Below are positions 1 to 7,849 of a DNA stretch of 19,920 nt, piece after piece. Origin of the DNA: Sphingobacteriaceae bacterium. Lineage in GTDB: Bacteria > Bacteroidota > Bacteroidia > Sphingobacteriales > Sphingobacteriaceae. The stretch lies in the NCBI GenBank assembly GCA_947460275.1, contig CANHHZ010000011.1, positions 1 to 19,920 on the forward strand. Direction: 5' to 3'. The notes under the pieces were generated by a model, which searched no databases, was not told where the DNA came from, and saw nothing but the letters and a program-made list of their open reading frames with translations. Positions within the stretch are counted from its first letter, which is position 1, and each line of letters opens with the position of its first letter. A program made the translations under genes and the position numbers.

Positions 1-1331
1 CCTATGCCTTTCATTTGGGCAATTCCTCTTCTTATTGGCTCCATTAAATCACATCTAAATACAATGGTATCGCCTGGTAAAACTTGAGCTCTAAATCTAA
101 CGTTGTCTATTTTTAAGAAATAGGTGAGGTAATTTTGTGGGTCTGGAACTGTGCTTAACACTAAAATTCCGCCAACTTGAGCCATTGATTCTATCTGGAT
201 AACCCCCGGCAAGACAGGTGAGCCCGGAAAATGACCTCTAAAGAAGTCCTCGTTCATGGTTACGTTTTTTACGCCTACCACGTGTGTTTTTGATAACTCT
301 AATACTTTATCTACAAACAAAAAAGGCTGCCTATGAGGTAAAATATCCATAATTTGTACCACATCGTAAAGAGGCTTGGCATTAGGATCGTATACTTTAT
401 GTAATTTTTTGCTTTTTTCTTTTTTTATAGCCGCTTTAATTTTTTTGGCAAAGGCAATATTTGCAGCATGACCTGGCCTTGCTGCCATGATATGGCCTTT
501 CAAGTGAACACCCACTAAAGCTAAATCGCCAATCATATCTAGCAATTTATGTCGAGCTGGCTCGTTTTGATAACGGAGCTCCATGTTGTTTAGTATACCT
601 TGTGGCGCAACTTCTATAGCTTCTCTGTTAAAAATTTTGGCCAAATGTTCTAATTCTGACTTGGTTACTTCTTTATCTACAATTACAATGGCATTGTTTA
701 AATCGCCGCCCTTAATAAGGTTGTTTTGTAACTGATATTCGAGTTCGTGTAAAAAACAAAATGTGCGGCAAGAAGCGATTTCTTTTTTAAATTCGCTAAT
801 ACTTGTAATGCCTGCATGCTGACTGCCCAAAACTGGCGAATTGTAATCAATCATGCAAGTAAAACGATAATCGTCTAAAGGCATGGCTACAATTTCTACT
901 TTTCTATCGGGTTCAGTATAGGTAATATTATTTGGGATGGTAAAATATTCCCTGTCAGTATCTTGCGCAACCACGCCAATTTTTTCTAAAGCTTCCACAA
1001 ATTGAATAGCACTACCATCCATAATAGGCACTTCTGGCCCATCGAGTTGTAAAAGAACGTTATCTAAATCCATGCCCACAAGCGAAGCCATCACATGCTC
1101 TACAGTGCTTACACTAGCTCCGTTTTGAGTAATTGTTGTTCCTCTGGCGGTATCTGTTACGTTGTCGCAATCAGCATCAATAATGGGTTGGCCAGGCAAA
1201 TCTGTGCGCTGAAATTTGAAACCGTGATTATCTGGCGCTGGGCAAAATGTTAAGGTTACGTTTACACCAGTGTGTAAACCAACCCCTTTAACAGAAAATG
1301 CGTTTTTTATTGTTTTTTGCTTAACGTTCAT
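1..1331 (-). CDS. lpxC-fabZ: Bifunctional UDP-3-O-acyl-N-acetylglucosamine deacetylase / 3-hydroxyacyl-ACP dehydratase (3' end cut by window edge)
   Basis: The N-terminal half is LpxC, the zinc deacetylase that commits UDP-sugar to lipid A synthesis; the C-terminal half is FabZ, the dehydratase of fatty acid elongation. 443 residues are visible and, by the usual fusion length, roughly 20 are missing beyond position 1. LpxC motifs: VEHVMASL with E78/H79, RHKLLD with zinc ligands H261 and D265, and PGHAAN with the likely catalytic H288. FabZ begins near residue 323 (IMDILPHRQPFL) and has HFPGSPVLPG with H367 and E381 of ESMAQ, spaced as in the E. coli enzyme. The ATG at 1331-1329 overlaps the end of lpxD by 11 bases, so the two are probably translationally coupled. 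The fusion is typical of Bacteroidota. lpxA would be expected next, outside the window. Confidence 0.96.
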   Translation of the reverse strand, partial: MNVKQKTIKNAFSVKGVGLHTGVNVTLTFCPAPDNHGFKFQRTDLPGQPIIDADCDNVTDTARGTTITQNGASVSTVEHVMASLVGMDLDNVLLQLDGPEVPIMDGSAIQFVEALEKIGVVAQDTDREYFTIPNNITYTEPDRKVEIVAMPLDDYRFTCMIDYNSPVLGSQHAGITSISEFKKEIASCRTFCFLHELEYQLQNNLIKGGDLNNAIVIVDKEVTKSELEHLAKIFNREAIEVAPQGILNNMELRYQNEPARHKLLDMIGDLALVGVHLKGHIMAARPGHAANIAFAKKIKAAIKKEKSKKLHKVYDPNAKPLYDVVQIMDILPHRQPFLFVDKVLELSKTHVVGVKNVTMNEDFFRGHFPGSPVLPGVIQIESMAQVGGILVLSTVPDPQNYLTYFLKIDNVRFRAQVLPGDTIVFRCDLMEPIRRGIAQMKGI

Positions 1332-2397
1332 TGTTTGTGGTACTAAGTTTTTCTAATAGAGATGTAAGTTCTTCTACTTTGGCTTCTAAAGTTCGTATTC
1401 TTTTGTCTACTTCTGGTAGTTTTTTAAAAATAACGGTAGAGCGCATCCATTCTTTCAATGGTTGTGCTGGAGTTCCATGCCATTGTTTATTTTCTTCTGT
1501 ATCGAAATTAATGCCTGCTTGAGCGCCAATTTGTGTGCCTTTGCCCAAATTTAAATGCCCTGCTATACCTACTTGTCCGCCAATTACAGCGTTGCTTCCA
1601 ATCTTTGTGCTTCCCGATATGCCAGCCTGTGCGGCAACCACAGAGTTTGCGCCAATATCAACATTATGTGCAATTTGGATAAGGTTGTCTAGCTTAGCTC
1701 CTTTACGGATAAATGTAGAACCCATGGTAGCCCGATCAACAGTGGTGTTTGCGCCAATTTCAACATCATCTTCGATGACAACATTGCCAATTTGCGCAAT
1801 TTTGCTATAAGTTCCATCAGCTTGGGGTGCAAAACCAAAACCATCGCTACCAATTACAGCATTGGCATGAATTACCACACGGTTGCCTATTACGGTACGG
1901 TTATAAATTTTTACGCCTGGAAAAATAGTGCTATCGTTTCCGATTTTTGTACCGGCGCCCATATATATTTGGGTATAAATTTTACAGTTATCGCCAACTT
2001 CTGCTCCCGCATCTATATAACAAAACGCACCAATAAATACGTTTTTGCCAATTTTTGCTGTAGGGTGAATAAAGCAGGGCTCATCTACACCGCTAGATAT
2101 ATTTCCTTGATTAATGGCCTGATCATATTTTTCTAACAACAATGAAAAGGCGCTATAAGGGTCTTTAACCTTAACTAAGGTACAGTTTACGGGTTGAGTA
2201 GGCGTAAAATCTTTAGCTACAATAACCACCGAAGCTTTTGTGGTGTACAAAAAACTTTCATACTTAGGGTTAGCTAAAAAACATAAAGAACCTTCAACGC
2301 CAGCTTCAATTTTAGAAAGCTCACTAACTTTTACAGTTGCATCTCCTTCAATTGTGCCGTCTAAAAATTCGCTAATTTGCTGTGCGTTAAATTGCAT
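1321..2397 (-). CDS. lpxD: UDP-3-O-acylglucosamine N-acyltransferase
   Basis: LpxD adds the second hydroxyacyl chain, from acyl-ACP, to the UDP-glucosamine intermediate in the cytoplasmic part of the lipid A pathway. The 358 residues show the family layout: an N-terminal uridine-binding domain (about 1-100), a left-handed beta-helix of hexapeptide repeats (about 108-300, many [I/V]GxxxxI turns) and a C-terminal helix (about 325-352) typical of the trimer. H244 in QIAHNVDIG is the expected catalytic base. The ATG at 2397 is chosen because a good promoter ends only 4 bases upstream, leaving no room for an earlier start. The gene overlaps lpxC-fabZ downstream and probably leads that operon. Length and motifs are normal. 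Confidence 0.96.
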   Translation of the reverse strand: MQFNAQQISEFLDGTIEGDATVKVSELSKIEAGVEGSLCFLANPKYESFLYTTKASVVIVAKDFTPTQPVNCTLVKVKDPYSAFSLLLEKYDQAINQGNISSGVDEPCFIHPTAKIGKNVFIGAFCYIDAGAEVGDNCKIYTQIYMGAGTKIGNDSTIFPGVKIYNRTVIGNRVVIHANAVIGSDGFGFAPQADGTYSKIAQIGNVVIEDDVEIGANTTVDRATMGSTFIRKGAKLDNLIQIAHNVDIGANSVVAAQAGISGSTKIGSNAVIGGQVGIAGHLNLGKGTQIGAQAGINFDTEENKQWHGTPAQPLKEWMRSTVIFKKLPEVDKRIRTLEAKVEELTSLLEKLSTTNNER

Positions 2398-2401
2398 CTT
2401 A

Positions 2402-2432
2402 CAAAGTTAAATGTTAAATTGATATGAACAAA
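2402..2432 (-). promoter_or_regulatory. Bacteroidota-type promoter of lpxD, leaderless geometry
   Basis: Read on the minus strand, TTTG (2432-2429), 19 bases, then TAACTTTG (2409-2402) matches the Bacteroidota housekeeping consensus TTTG-N19-TAnnTTTG exactly. Only 4 bases separate the -7 element from the lpxD ATG, so transcription would begin at or next to the start codon. Confidence 0.8.
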
Positions 2433-2489
2433 TAAACAATAAGGCTTTAATTTTAATGTTTAATAGGTCAAATAACGTCTTTTAAAAAG

Positions 2490-3713
2490 TTAAATTTCCT
2501 TAATATAGCACAAAATGTGTTTTTTGACCGTCTTGTCCAACGATTCTAGGTTTGACAAATCGGATGCTTTTGCAATATCAAGCAATTCGCCATTTTTCAT
2601 TAAAATATTTATGTTGCTATTTTCGGCATTGTAAGCTCTATTTTTTATGCTGTCTTTAAAAACAAAATAGACAGCATCTGCTCTGCTAAGTTTAAAGGCT
2701 TTCATTACTTTATCTGCCAACTCCTCAATTCTTGCCGAAGATGGTGGTGTTTTGGTAATTTCTACTTTGTATAACTTACGGGCGTTTAGCATTTTGCATA
2801 GCTTTGAAAGTATCAAGTCGCTATGATTTTCCCAAACTTTAACCGAAGCGTAAATGTCTTGGTCGTCGAGTTTTGAAAATTGCAATAAATGTTCCTCGTT
2901 ATTAAAAAACACCTTTTCATTGATGTCTTTTTCTAAAAAATGTTGCAGCGCTGGAGTTGCAAATAGTTTTTCTCCGCTTGATGCCAATTTTTTTGCTCGC
3001 TCTAAAATTTTAACCAATAGTTGTTCTGCTGCAATAACGGTTTTATGCAAATAAACCTGCCAGTACATTAACCTACGAGCAATTAAAAATTTTTCGATAG
3101 AATAAATTCCCTTTTCTTCAATTACCAATTGGTCATTTACTACGTTAAACATTTTGATGATTCTATCGAAACTTATAACGCCCTCGCTTACCCCAGTAAA
3201 AAAGCTATCTCTGTTAAGGTAATCCATACGATCTAAATCTAGTTGCCCCGAAATTAATTGACAAAAGAAATTACGATGGTATTGTCCTTTAAAAATAGTG
3301 ATGGCGGTGCTTAGCTGTCCGTTAAACTCTTCATTTAACTTATCCATCATCAACAATGAAATATCTTCGTGCTTTACGCCGTTAACTAAGGTATGTTCTA
3401 AAGCGTGCGAAAACGGACCATGACCAATATCGTGCAATAGAAGCGCAATTGTGGCCGCTTCTTCTTCTTTCTGAGAAATTTGATGCCCTTTGCTTTTCAA
3501 TACATCGAGTGCTAAGCCCATCAAGTGCATAGCGCCAATGGCATGATGAAAACGAGTGTGTAAGGCGCCAGGGTAAACCAAGTGGGTCATGCCTAGCTGC
3601 TTAATATACCTTAACCGCTGAAAATAGGGATGCGAAATTAAATCGTAAACTAAAGCAGAAGGAATGCTAATGAAGCCATAAACAGGGTCATTAATTATTT
3701 TCTTTTTATTCAA
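2490..3713 (-). CDS. HD-domain phosphohydrolase (SAMHD1/dGTPase-like)
   Basis: This 407-residue protein belongs to the HD metal-dependent phosphohydrolases, in the branch resembling dNTP triphosphohydrolases. Seen directly: TRFHHAIG (H57 as first metal ligand), LLHDIGHGPFSHALEH (H94/D95, the HD pair, and a following H-rich stretch) and SGQLDLDRMDYL, where D161 matches the last metal ligand of SAMHD1. A dNTPase role is known for relatives, but many bacterial members are untested, so the substrate is uncertain. The start is a TTG at 3713-3711, chosen because it gives MNKKKIINDPVYGFI, which looks like a normal N-terminus, and the next Met is about 40 residues in, inside the domain. It lies upstream of lpxD on the same strand, but lpxD has its own promoter. 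It is divergent from porX. Confidence 0.88.
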   Translation of the reverse strand: MNKKKIINDPVYGFISIPSALVYDLISHPYFQRLRYIKQLGMTHLVYPGALHTRFHHAIGAMHLMGLALDVLKSKGHQISQKEEEAATIALLLHDIGHGPFSHALEHTLVNGVKHEDISLLMMDKLNEEFNGQLSTAITIFKGQYHRNFFCQLISGQLDLDRMDYLNRDSFFTGVSEGVISFDRIIKMFNVVNDQLVIEEKGIYSIEKFLIARRLMYWQVYLHKTVIAAEQLLVKILERAKKLASSGEKLFATPALQHFLEKDINEKVFFNNEEHLLQFSKLDDQDIYASVKVWENHSDLILSKLCKMLNARKLYKVEITKTPPSSARIEELADKVMKAFKLSRADAVYFVFKDSIKNRAYNAENSNINILMKNGELLDIAKASDLSNLESLDKTVKKHILCYIKEI

Positions 3714-3818
3714 TATGTTAAAAATAAAATTATACGGTACAAAAATTGCTATTTTTATCGATAGTAAAAAGACTACCTCTCTTTTAAACCTTTAATTTAC
3801 ATAAAAAGTATATATATA

Positions 3819-5372
3819 ATGCAGGAAACCAAAATTTTATGGGCTGATGACGAAATTAACTTATTGCGCCCTCACATTTTGTTGCTCAACGAAAAAGGGT
3901 ACCATGTAACTACCTTTACCAATGGTAACGATGCTTTGGAAGCTTTTGGCAAAGCGCATTTTGACCTTGTATTTTTGGATGAAAACATGCCAGGAATGAG
4001 CGGTTTAGAAACGCTAACAGCGATTAAAAATCTGCGGTCGGATGTGCCGGTGGTCTTAATTACCAAGAGTGAGGAAGAAAATTTAATGGAAGACGCCATT
4101 GGCTCTAAGATTGACGATTACCTTATCAAGCCTGTAAATCCTAAACAAGTGCTGCTTACCATCAAAAAAATTATCGATAATAAACGTTTGGTTAGCGAAA
4201 GAACATCAACTGCTTATCAGCAAGATTTTAGACGTTTAGGCACGACTTTAAATGATAAATTAAGTTACGAAGAGTGGGTAGAAGTCTACAAAAAATTGAT
4301 TTTTTGGGAGTTAGAACTCGAAAAACTAGATGACTCACAGATGCACGAAATTTTGACTATGCAAAAAGCAGAAGCCAATACTCAATTTGCTAGGTTTATA
4401 GAAGGCCATTATTTGGGTTGGGTAAATGGAAAAGACAAACCACCACTCTTATCCAACGAGTTGCTAAAAAAGAAGGCTTTTCCGCTGATTAGTTCGGGTG
4501 TACCGGTATTTTTTATTTTAATAGATAACCTGCGATACGACCAATGGAAAGTGATCAACCCGCTGATTTCAGAATACTTTAGGCTTGAGGAAGAGGATAC
4601 TTATTCGAGCATATTGCCTACGGCGACACAGTATGCCCGTAACGCTATCTTCTCAGGCTTAATGCCACTAGAAATGGAAAAGCAGTTCCCAAATTTATGG
4701 CAAAATGATGATGAAGAGGGGGGTAAAAACCTACATGAAGATGCTTTTTTGAGCGAACAAATTAAACGCTCCTTACGCAAAGAATGTAAATTTAGTTACC
4801 ATAAAATTTTAACGTTTGACCAAGGTAAAGACCTCACCGAAAAGGTAAGCAACTTAATGGAAAATGATTTTAACGCTATTGTTTACAATTTTGTTGATAT
4901 GCTTTCGCATGCCCGCACCGATATGCAAATGATACGAGAGCTGGCCAATGATGATGCTGCTTATCGTTCGCTTACACTTTCTTGGTTTGAACATTCGCCG
5001 CTGTTGGATTTGCTGAAGAAAATTTCGCAGAAAAAAGTAAAGCTAATTATTACTACAGACCATGGCACTATTCGTGTAAAGCATCCCAGCAAGGTAATTG
5101 GAGATAGAAACACCAATTCTAATTTGCGCTATAAACAGGGTAGAAACTTAAATTTTAATTCTAAAGAAGTGTTTTTAATTAAAAATCCGCACGAGGCGCA
5201 GCTGCCAAAAATAAACATCAGTTCAAACTATATTTTTGCCAAACAGGACCAATATTTTGTCTACCAAAACAATTATAATCAGTTTGTGAACTACTACAAT
5301 GAAACTTTTCAGCATGGAGGCATTTCACTCGAAGAAATGATTATTCCGGTAGCCACTTACAGTTCTAAATAA
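3819..5372 (+). CDS. porX: PorX-type response regulator with PglZ domain (type IX secretion regulator)
   Basis: The 517-residue protein has an N-terminal receiver domain (about 1-120): acidic pair D10/D11, phosphoacceptor D54 in FLDENMPGMSG, T82 and K104. A helical linker follows, then a PglZ domain of the alkaline phosphatase superfamily (about 225-510). Expected metal-site residues are visible: D236 in LIDNLRYD, the Thr-rich PTATQYARN at 267-275, D360 and H364 in FVDMLSH, D414/H415 in TTDHGT, and H499 in QHGGISLEEMIIP. This order and length match PorX, the regulator that with the kinase PorY controls type IX secretion in Porphyromonas and Flavobacterium; its PglZ domain is reported to act on oligonucleotides. 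No porY is in the window, so the kinase would be encoded elsewhere. It is divergent from the HD gene and 55 bases ahead of tsaE. T9SS control here is inferred from homology. Confidence 0.93.
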   Translation: MQETKILWADDEINLLRPHILLLNEKGYHVTTFTNGNDALEAFGKAHFDLVFLDENMPGMSGLETLTAIKNLRSDVPVVLITKSEEENLMEDAIGSKIDDYLIKPVNPKQVLLTIKKIIDNKRLVSERTSTAYQQDFRRLGTTLNDKLSYEEWVEVYKKLIFWELELEKLDDSQMHEILTMQKAEANTQFARFIEGHYLGWVNGKDKPPLLSNELLKKKAFPLISSGVPVFFILIDNLRYDQWKVINPLISEYFRLEEEDTYSSILPTATQYARNAIFSGLMPLEMEKQFPNLWQNDDEEGGKNLHEDAFLSEQIKRSLRKECKFSYHKILTFDQGKDLTEKVSNLMENDFNAIVYNFVDMLSHARTDMQMIRELANDDAAYRSLTLSWFEHSPLLDLLKKISQKKVKLIITTDHGTIRVKHPSKVIGDRNTNSNLRYKQGRNLNFNSKEVFLIKNPHEAQLPKINISSNYIFAKQDQYFVYQNNYNQFVNYYNETFQHGGISLEEMIIPVATYSSK

Positions 5373-5388
5373 TTTGTAAAACATATAG

Positions 5389-5422
5389 TTTGATGCGCTT
5401 ATTAAAATCTATAATATCTTTG
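5389..5422 (+). promoter_or_regulatory. Promoter of tsaE; decides the start codon
   Basis: TATCTTTG at 5415-5422 fits the Bacteroidota -7 element TAnnTTTG, with TTTG at 5389-5392 and a 22-base gap, slightly long. The -7 element ends at the G that would begin a GTG start at 5422, so translation must begin at the ATG 5428, 5 bases further on. This implies a leaderless or nearly leaderless mRNA. Confidence 0.6.
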
Positions 5423-5427
5423 TGCCG

Positions 5428-5850
5428 ATGAAAACCATTAAGATAGACAGCACAGCCGGACTTGCTTGGGTTGCACAAGAATTACTGACTTTTGCGCAGG
5501 GCGAAAAATTTTTTGTTTTTGAAGGCGAGATGGGTGCCGGAAAAACAACTTTTATTAAAGTTTTTTGTGAGTCATTAGGTGTAAAAGATTTGGTAAGTAG
5601 CCCTACTTTTTCTATTGTAAACGAATACCAAGGCAATTTGAATTTGGTCAATCATTTTGATTTTTATCGTCTAAAAAACATACAAGAAGCTTACGATATT
5701 GGTTACGAAGAATATTTTTACAGTGATAATTACTGTTTGGTAGAGTGGCCGCAAAAAGTAAGCGATTTGTTGCCCCTAAATTATATTAAAGTACAAATTG
5801 ATGTGATTGGGCAAGCCGAACGAACGTTTTCTTTTACAAGGCTTGGTTAA
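5428..5850 (+). CDS. tsaE: tRNA threonylcarbamoyladenosine biosynthesis ATPase TsaE
   Basis: TsaE is the P-loop ATPase that works with TsaB and TsaD to add the t6A modification at position 37 of ANN-decoding tRNAs. The 140 residues include Walker A GEMGAGKTT (33-41), the switch motif SSPTF (58-62), HFDFYRL (77-83) and LVEWP (105-109), all diagnostic. An in-frame GTG six bases upstream is rejected because it sits at the end of the -7 promoter element. Length is normal for the family. The gene follows porX by 55 bases but has its own promoter-like element. Ald comes 60 bases downstream. Confidence 0.94.
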   Translation: MKTIKIDSTAGLAWVAQELLTFAQGEKFFVFEGEMGAGKTTFIKVFCESLGVKDLVSSPTFSIVNEYQGNLNLVNHFDFYRLKNIQEAYDIGYEEYFYSDNYCLVEWPQKVSDLLPLNYIKVQIDVIGQAERTFSFTRLG

Positions 5851-5910
5851 ATAATTATTCGTTTTGTAAATTTTTCTGTATCTTCAAATCTCTAAAAACT
5901 AGCAAATTAA

Positions 5911-7137
5911 ATGGCTACAGGATTACGTGAAGGTATGGCTGCCATCGCTCAGCGAGGCTTAATGCAAACGCAAGAAGAGACGCTTGAGGTCGGCAAAAAA
6001 AGCAACAGTTTGTATATTGGAATCCCAAAAGAGGTTTCTTTTCAAGAATGTCGAATTGCGCTAACCCCGCTTTCGGTAGCCTTGTTGGTCAACAATGGGC
6101 ACAAGGTAATAATTGAAGCTGGAGCTGGTGAGGGCGCTAATTTTAGCGATAGAGCGTATAGTGAGCAAGGTGCTCAAATCTCTTTTAGCAAAAAAGATGT
6201 TTATGCTGCAGATATTATTGTAAAAATTGCCCCCCCAACTTTAGAAGAAATTGGATTAATGCATCAAGGGCAAACGCTAATTTCGGCTCTACAAATAGGC
6301 ACATTAAAAGAAGCTATTCTAAAAGCGCTTTTACATAAAAAAATTAACGGGCTTTGTTTTGAACAACTGCGTGATGAAGGCAATGTACTAAGCGTTGTAC
6401 GTGCCATGGGCGAAATTGTAGGCGCTACTTCCATATTTATTGCGGCCGAATACTTAAGTGCCGCATTTGGCGGAAAAGGACTAATGTTGGGCGGATTTAC
6501 AGGAGTTCCGCCCACCGAAATTGTAATTTTAGGCGCTGGAACTGTGGGCGAATATGCCGCTCGAACAGCCCTATCTCTAGGCGCCGAAGTAAAGGTTTTT
6601 GACAGCTCTATTTTTAAATTAAGACGTTTGCAAAATAACTTGGGTAGTCGAGTTTTTACCTCGGTAATGCAACCTATTGTGTTGGCCAAAGCAGTAACCA
6701 CTTGCGATGTTGTAATTGGTGCAGTGAGGTCTGAACATGGCCGAAGCCCTTGCTTAATTATGGAAGAAACCGTTGCTAAAATGAAACCTTTCTCTGTAAT
6801 AGTTGATGTAAGTATAGACCAAGGAGGTTGTTTTGAAACATCGGAAGTAACCAACCATAAAGAGCCCGTTTTTAGTAAACACGATGTCATCCATTATTGT
6901 GTGCCAAACATTGCTTCTCGTGTGCCAAGAACCGCCTCTTATGCCCTTACAAATGTTTTTGCACCCATGTTGGTTGATATTGGTGAAATGGGCGGTTTGA
7001 TGAATTTGATTTGGAAAAAACCAGGCATCCGCCAAGCGGTATACGCTTATCAAGGCTATTTAACCAATAAAGATTTAGCAAATATGTACAGCCTTCCATA
7101 CAAAGATTTAGAACTTTTAGTGGTCTCTAATCAGTAA
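5911..7137 (+). CDS. ald: Alanine dehydrogenase-family oxidoreductase, His-to-Gln at catalytic position
   Basis: The protein belongs to the alanine dehydrogenase / transhydrogenase alpha-subunit family; alanine dehydrogenase converts L-alanine to pyruvate and ammonia with NAD. At 408 residues it is about 35 longer than the classical enzyme because of an N-terminal extension (1-34). Conserved: R48 in ECRIALTP, K105 in VKIAPP, the NAD-binding loop GAGTVG (208-213) with D231 closing the second strand, and D303 in SIDQGGCFE. The catalytic His of the mycobacterial enzyme (H96, in FLHLA) aligns with Q128 in SALQIGT, so activity should not be assumed. No clear promoter is seen; TATCTTCA at 5879-5886 is a weak -7 candidate. 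The dipeptidase gene follows after 4 bases, surely co-transcribed. Confidence 0.85.
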   Translation: MATGLREGMAAIAQRGLMQTQEETLEVGKKSNSLYIGIPKEVSFQECRIALTPLSVALLVNNGHKVIIEAGAGEGANFSDRAYSEQGAQISFSKKDVYAADIIVKIAPPTLEEIGLMHQGQTLISALQIGTLKEAILKALLHKKINGLCFEQLRDEGNVLSVVRAMGEIVGATSIFIAAEYLSAAFGGKGLMLGGFTGVPPTEIVILGAGTVGEYAARTALSLGAEVKVFDSSIFKLRRLQNNLGSRVFTSVMQPIVLAKAVTTCDVVIGAVRSEHGRSPCLIMEETVAKMKPFSVIVDVSIDQGGCFETSEVTNHKEPVFSKHDVIHYCVPNIASRVPRTASYALTNVFAPMLVDIGEMGGLMNLIWKKPGIRQAVYAYQGYLTNKDLANMYSLPYKDLELLVVSNQ

Positions 7138-7141
7138 TCAA

Positions 7142-7813
7142 ATGAAAAAAATCCTGATTTTCTTGTTTTGCTGGATTAATGCAAATGCATTTGCCCAAAA
7201 TCCGTATGGGTTGGTCGTAATTAGCGATTACCAAGCCTACAAAGAGACAGTAAAAGTAAATAAAGAGAATCAATTGGTAGAAATTAAAAAAGCAATTCCA
7301 TCTGTGGTTTTAGACATCCGGTATGCAACCAAAAATAATTTTATGGAACAAGTGATGTATAATCAGGCTAGAGCATTTGCCCGCAAACCAGTTGTTGACC
7401 AGCTTAAAAATATACAAGCCATATTAAAAACAAAAGGGATGGGCTTAAAAATTTATGATGCATACCGTCCTTATGCCATTACCGTAGCTTTTTACCAAAA
7501 AGCTAGTGATAAAAATTTTGTGGCCAACCCGGCAAAAGGCTCTAAGCATAACAGAGGCTGCGCCATAGATTTGTCCCTTGTTGATTTAAAATCCGGTAAA
7601 GAGTTACCCATGCCCACGCCTTACGATAGCTTTTCGCTAGCGGCAGCACCAGACTTTCTAAACCTTCCGCCAGAAGTAATTAAAAATAGAAATTTTTTAA
7701 TTGCAACGATGGAAGCCAATGGATTTAAAGTTATTGCCAACGAATGGTGGCATTTCGATTTTAATGGTTGGCAAAATTTTGATTTAATGGATATCCCCTT
7801 TAAAAAACTATAA
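7142..7813 (+). CDS. Secreted D-Ala-D-Ala dipeptidase (VanX/DdpX-like, peptidase family M15D)
   Basis: This zinc dipeptidase family splits D-Ala-D-Ala. The 223 residues start with a signal peptide (KKILIFLFCWINANAFA, cut probably before Q19), so it acts in the periplasm. The M15D motifs are present: DAYRP with R109, SKHNRGCAIDLSL with zinc ligands H136 and D143, and NEWWHFDF with catalytic E201 and zinc ligand H204. The gene begins 4 bases after ald and ends 36 bases before a lipoprotein amidase gene, a context of wall turnover and alanine use. VanX proper is cytoplasmic and sits with vanH and vanA, absent here, so vancomycin resistance is not implied. Substrate is inferred from family. Confidence 0.9.
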   Translation: MKKILIFLFCWINANAFAQNPYGLVVISDYQAYKETVKVNKENQLVEIKKAIPSVVLDIRYATKNNFMEQVMYNQARAFARKPVVDQLKNIQAILKTKGMGLKIYDAYRPYAITVAFYQKASDKNFVANPAKGSKHNRGCAIDLSLVDLKSGKELPMPTPYDSFSLAAAPDFLNLPPEVIKNRNFLIATMEANGFKVIANEWWHFDFNGWQNFDLMDIPFKKL

Positions 7814-7820
7814 CTAAAGT

Positions 7821-7828
7821 TATCTTTG
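7821..7828 (+). promoter_or_regulatory. -7 element of amidase gene
   Basis: TATCTTTG matches the Bacteroidota -7 consensus TAnnTTTG. It lies between the dipeptidase stop and the amidase ATG, 21 bases before the latter. The upstream element is weak (TTTA at 7799-7802, 18 bases away). It suggests the amidase can be transcribed apart from ald and the dipeptidase gene. Confidence 0.55.
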
Positions 7829-7849
7829 TTGTAAACCAAACTCAAACTA

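Noticed and set aside
3819..5372. PglZ domain as part of a BREX phage-defence system
   Set aside because: The receiver-PglZ fusion of 517 residues is the PorX layout; no brx genes are near.
6264..6890. 208-codon open frame on the minus strand inside ald
   Set aside because: It lies opposite a well-conserved gene and reads as low-complexity shadow sequence with no family motif.
7142..7813. VanX-type vancomycin resistance
   Set aside because: vanH, vanA and the vanRS regulators are absent and the protein has a signal peptide; a wall-salvage role fits better.
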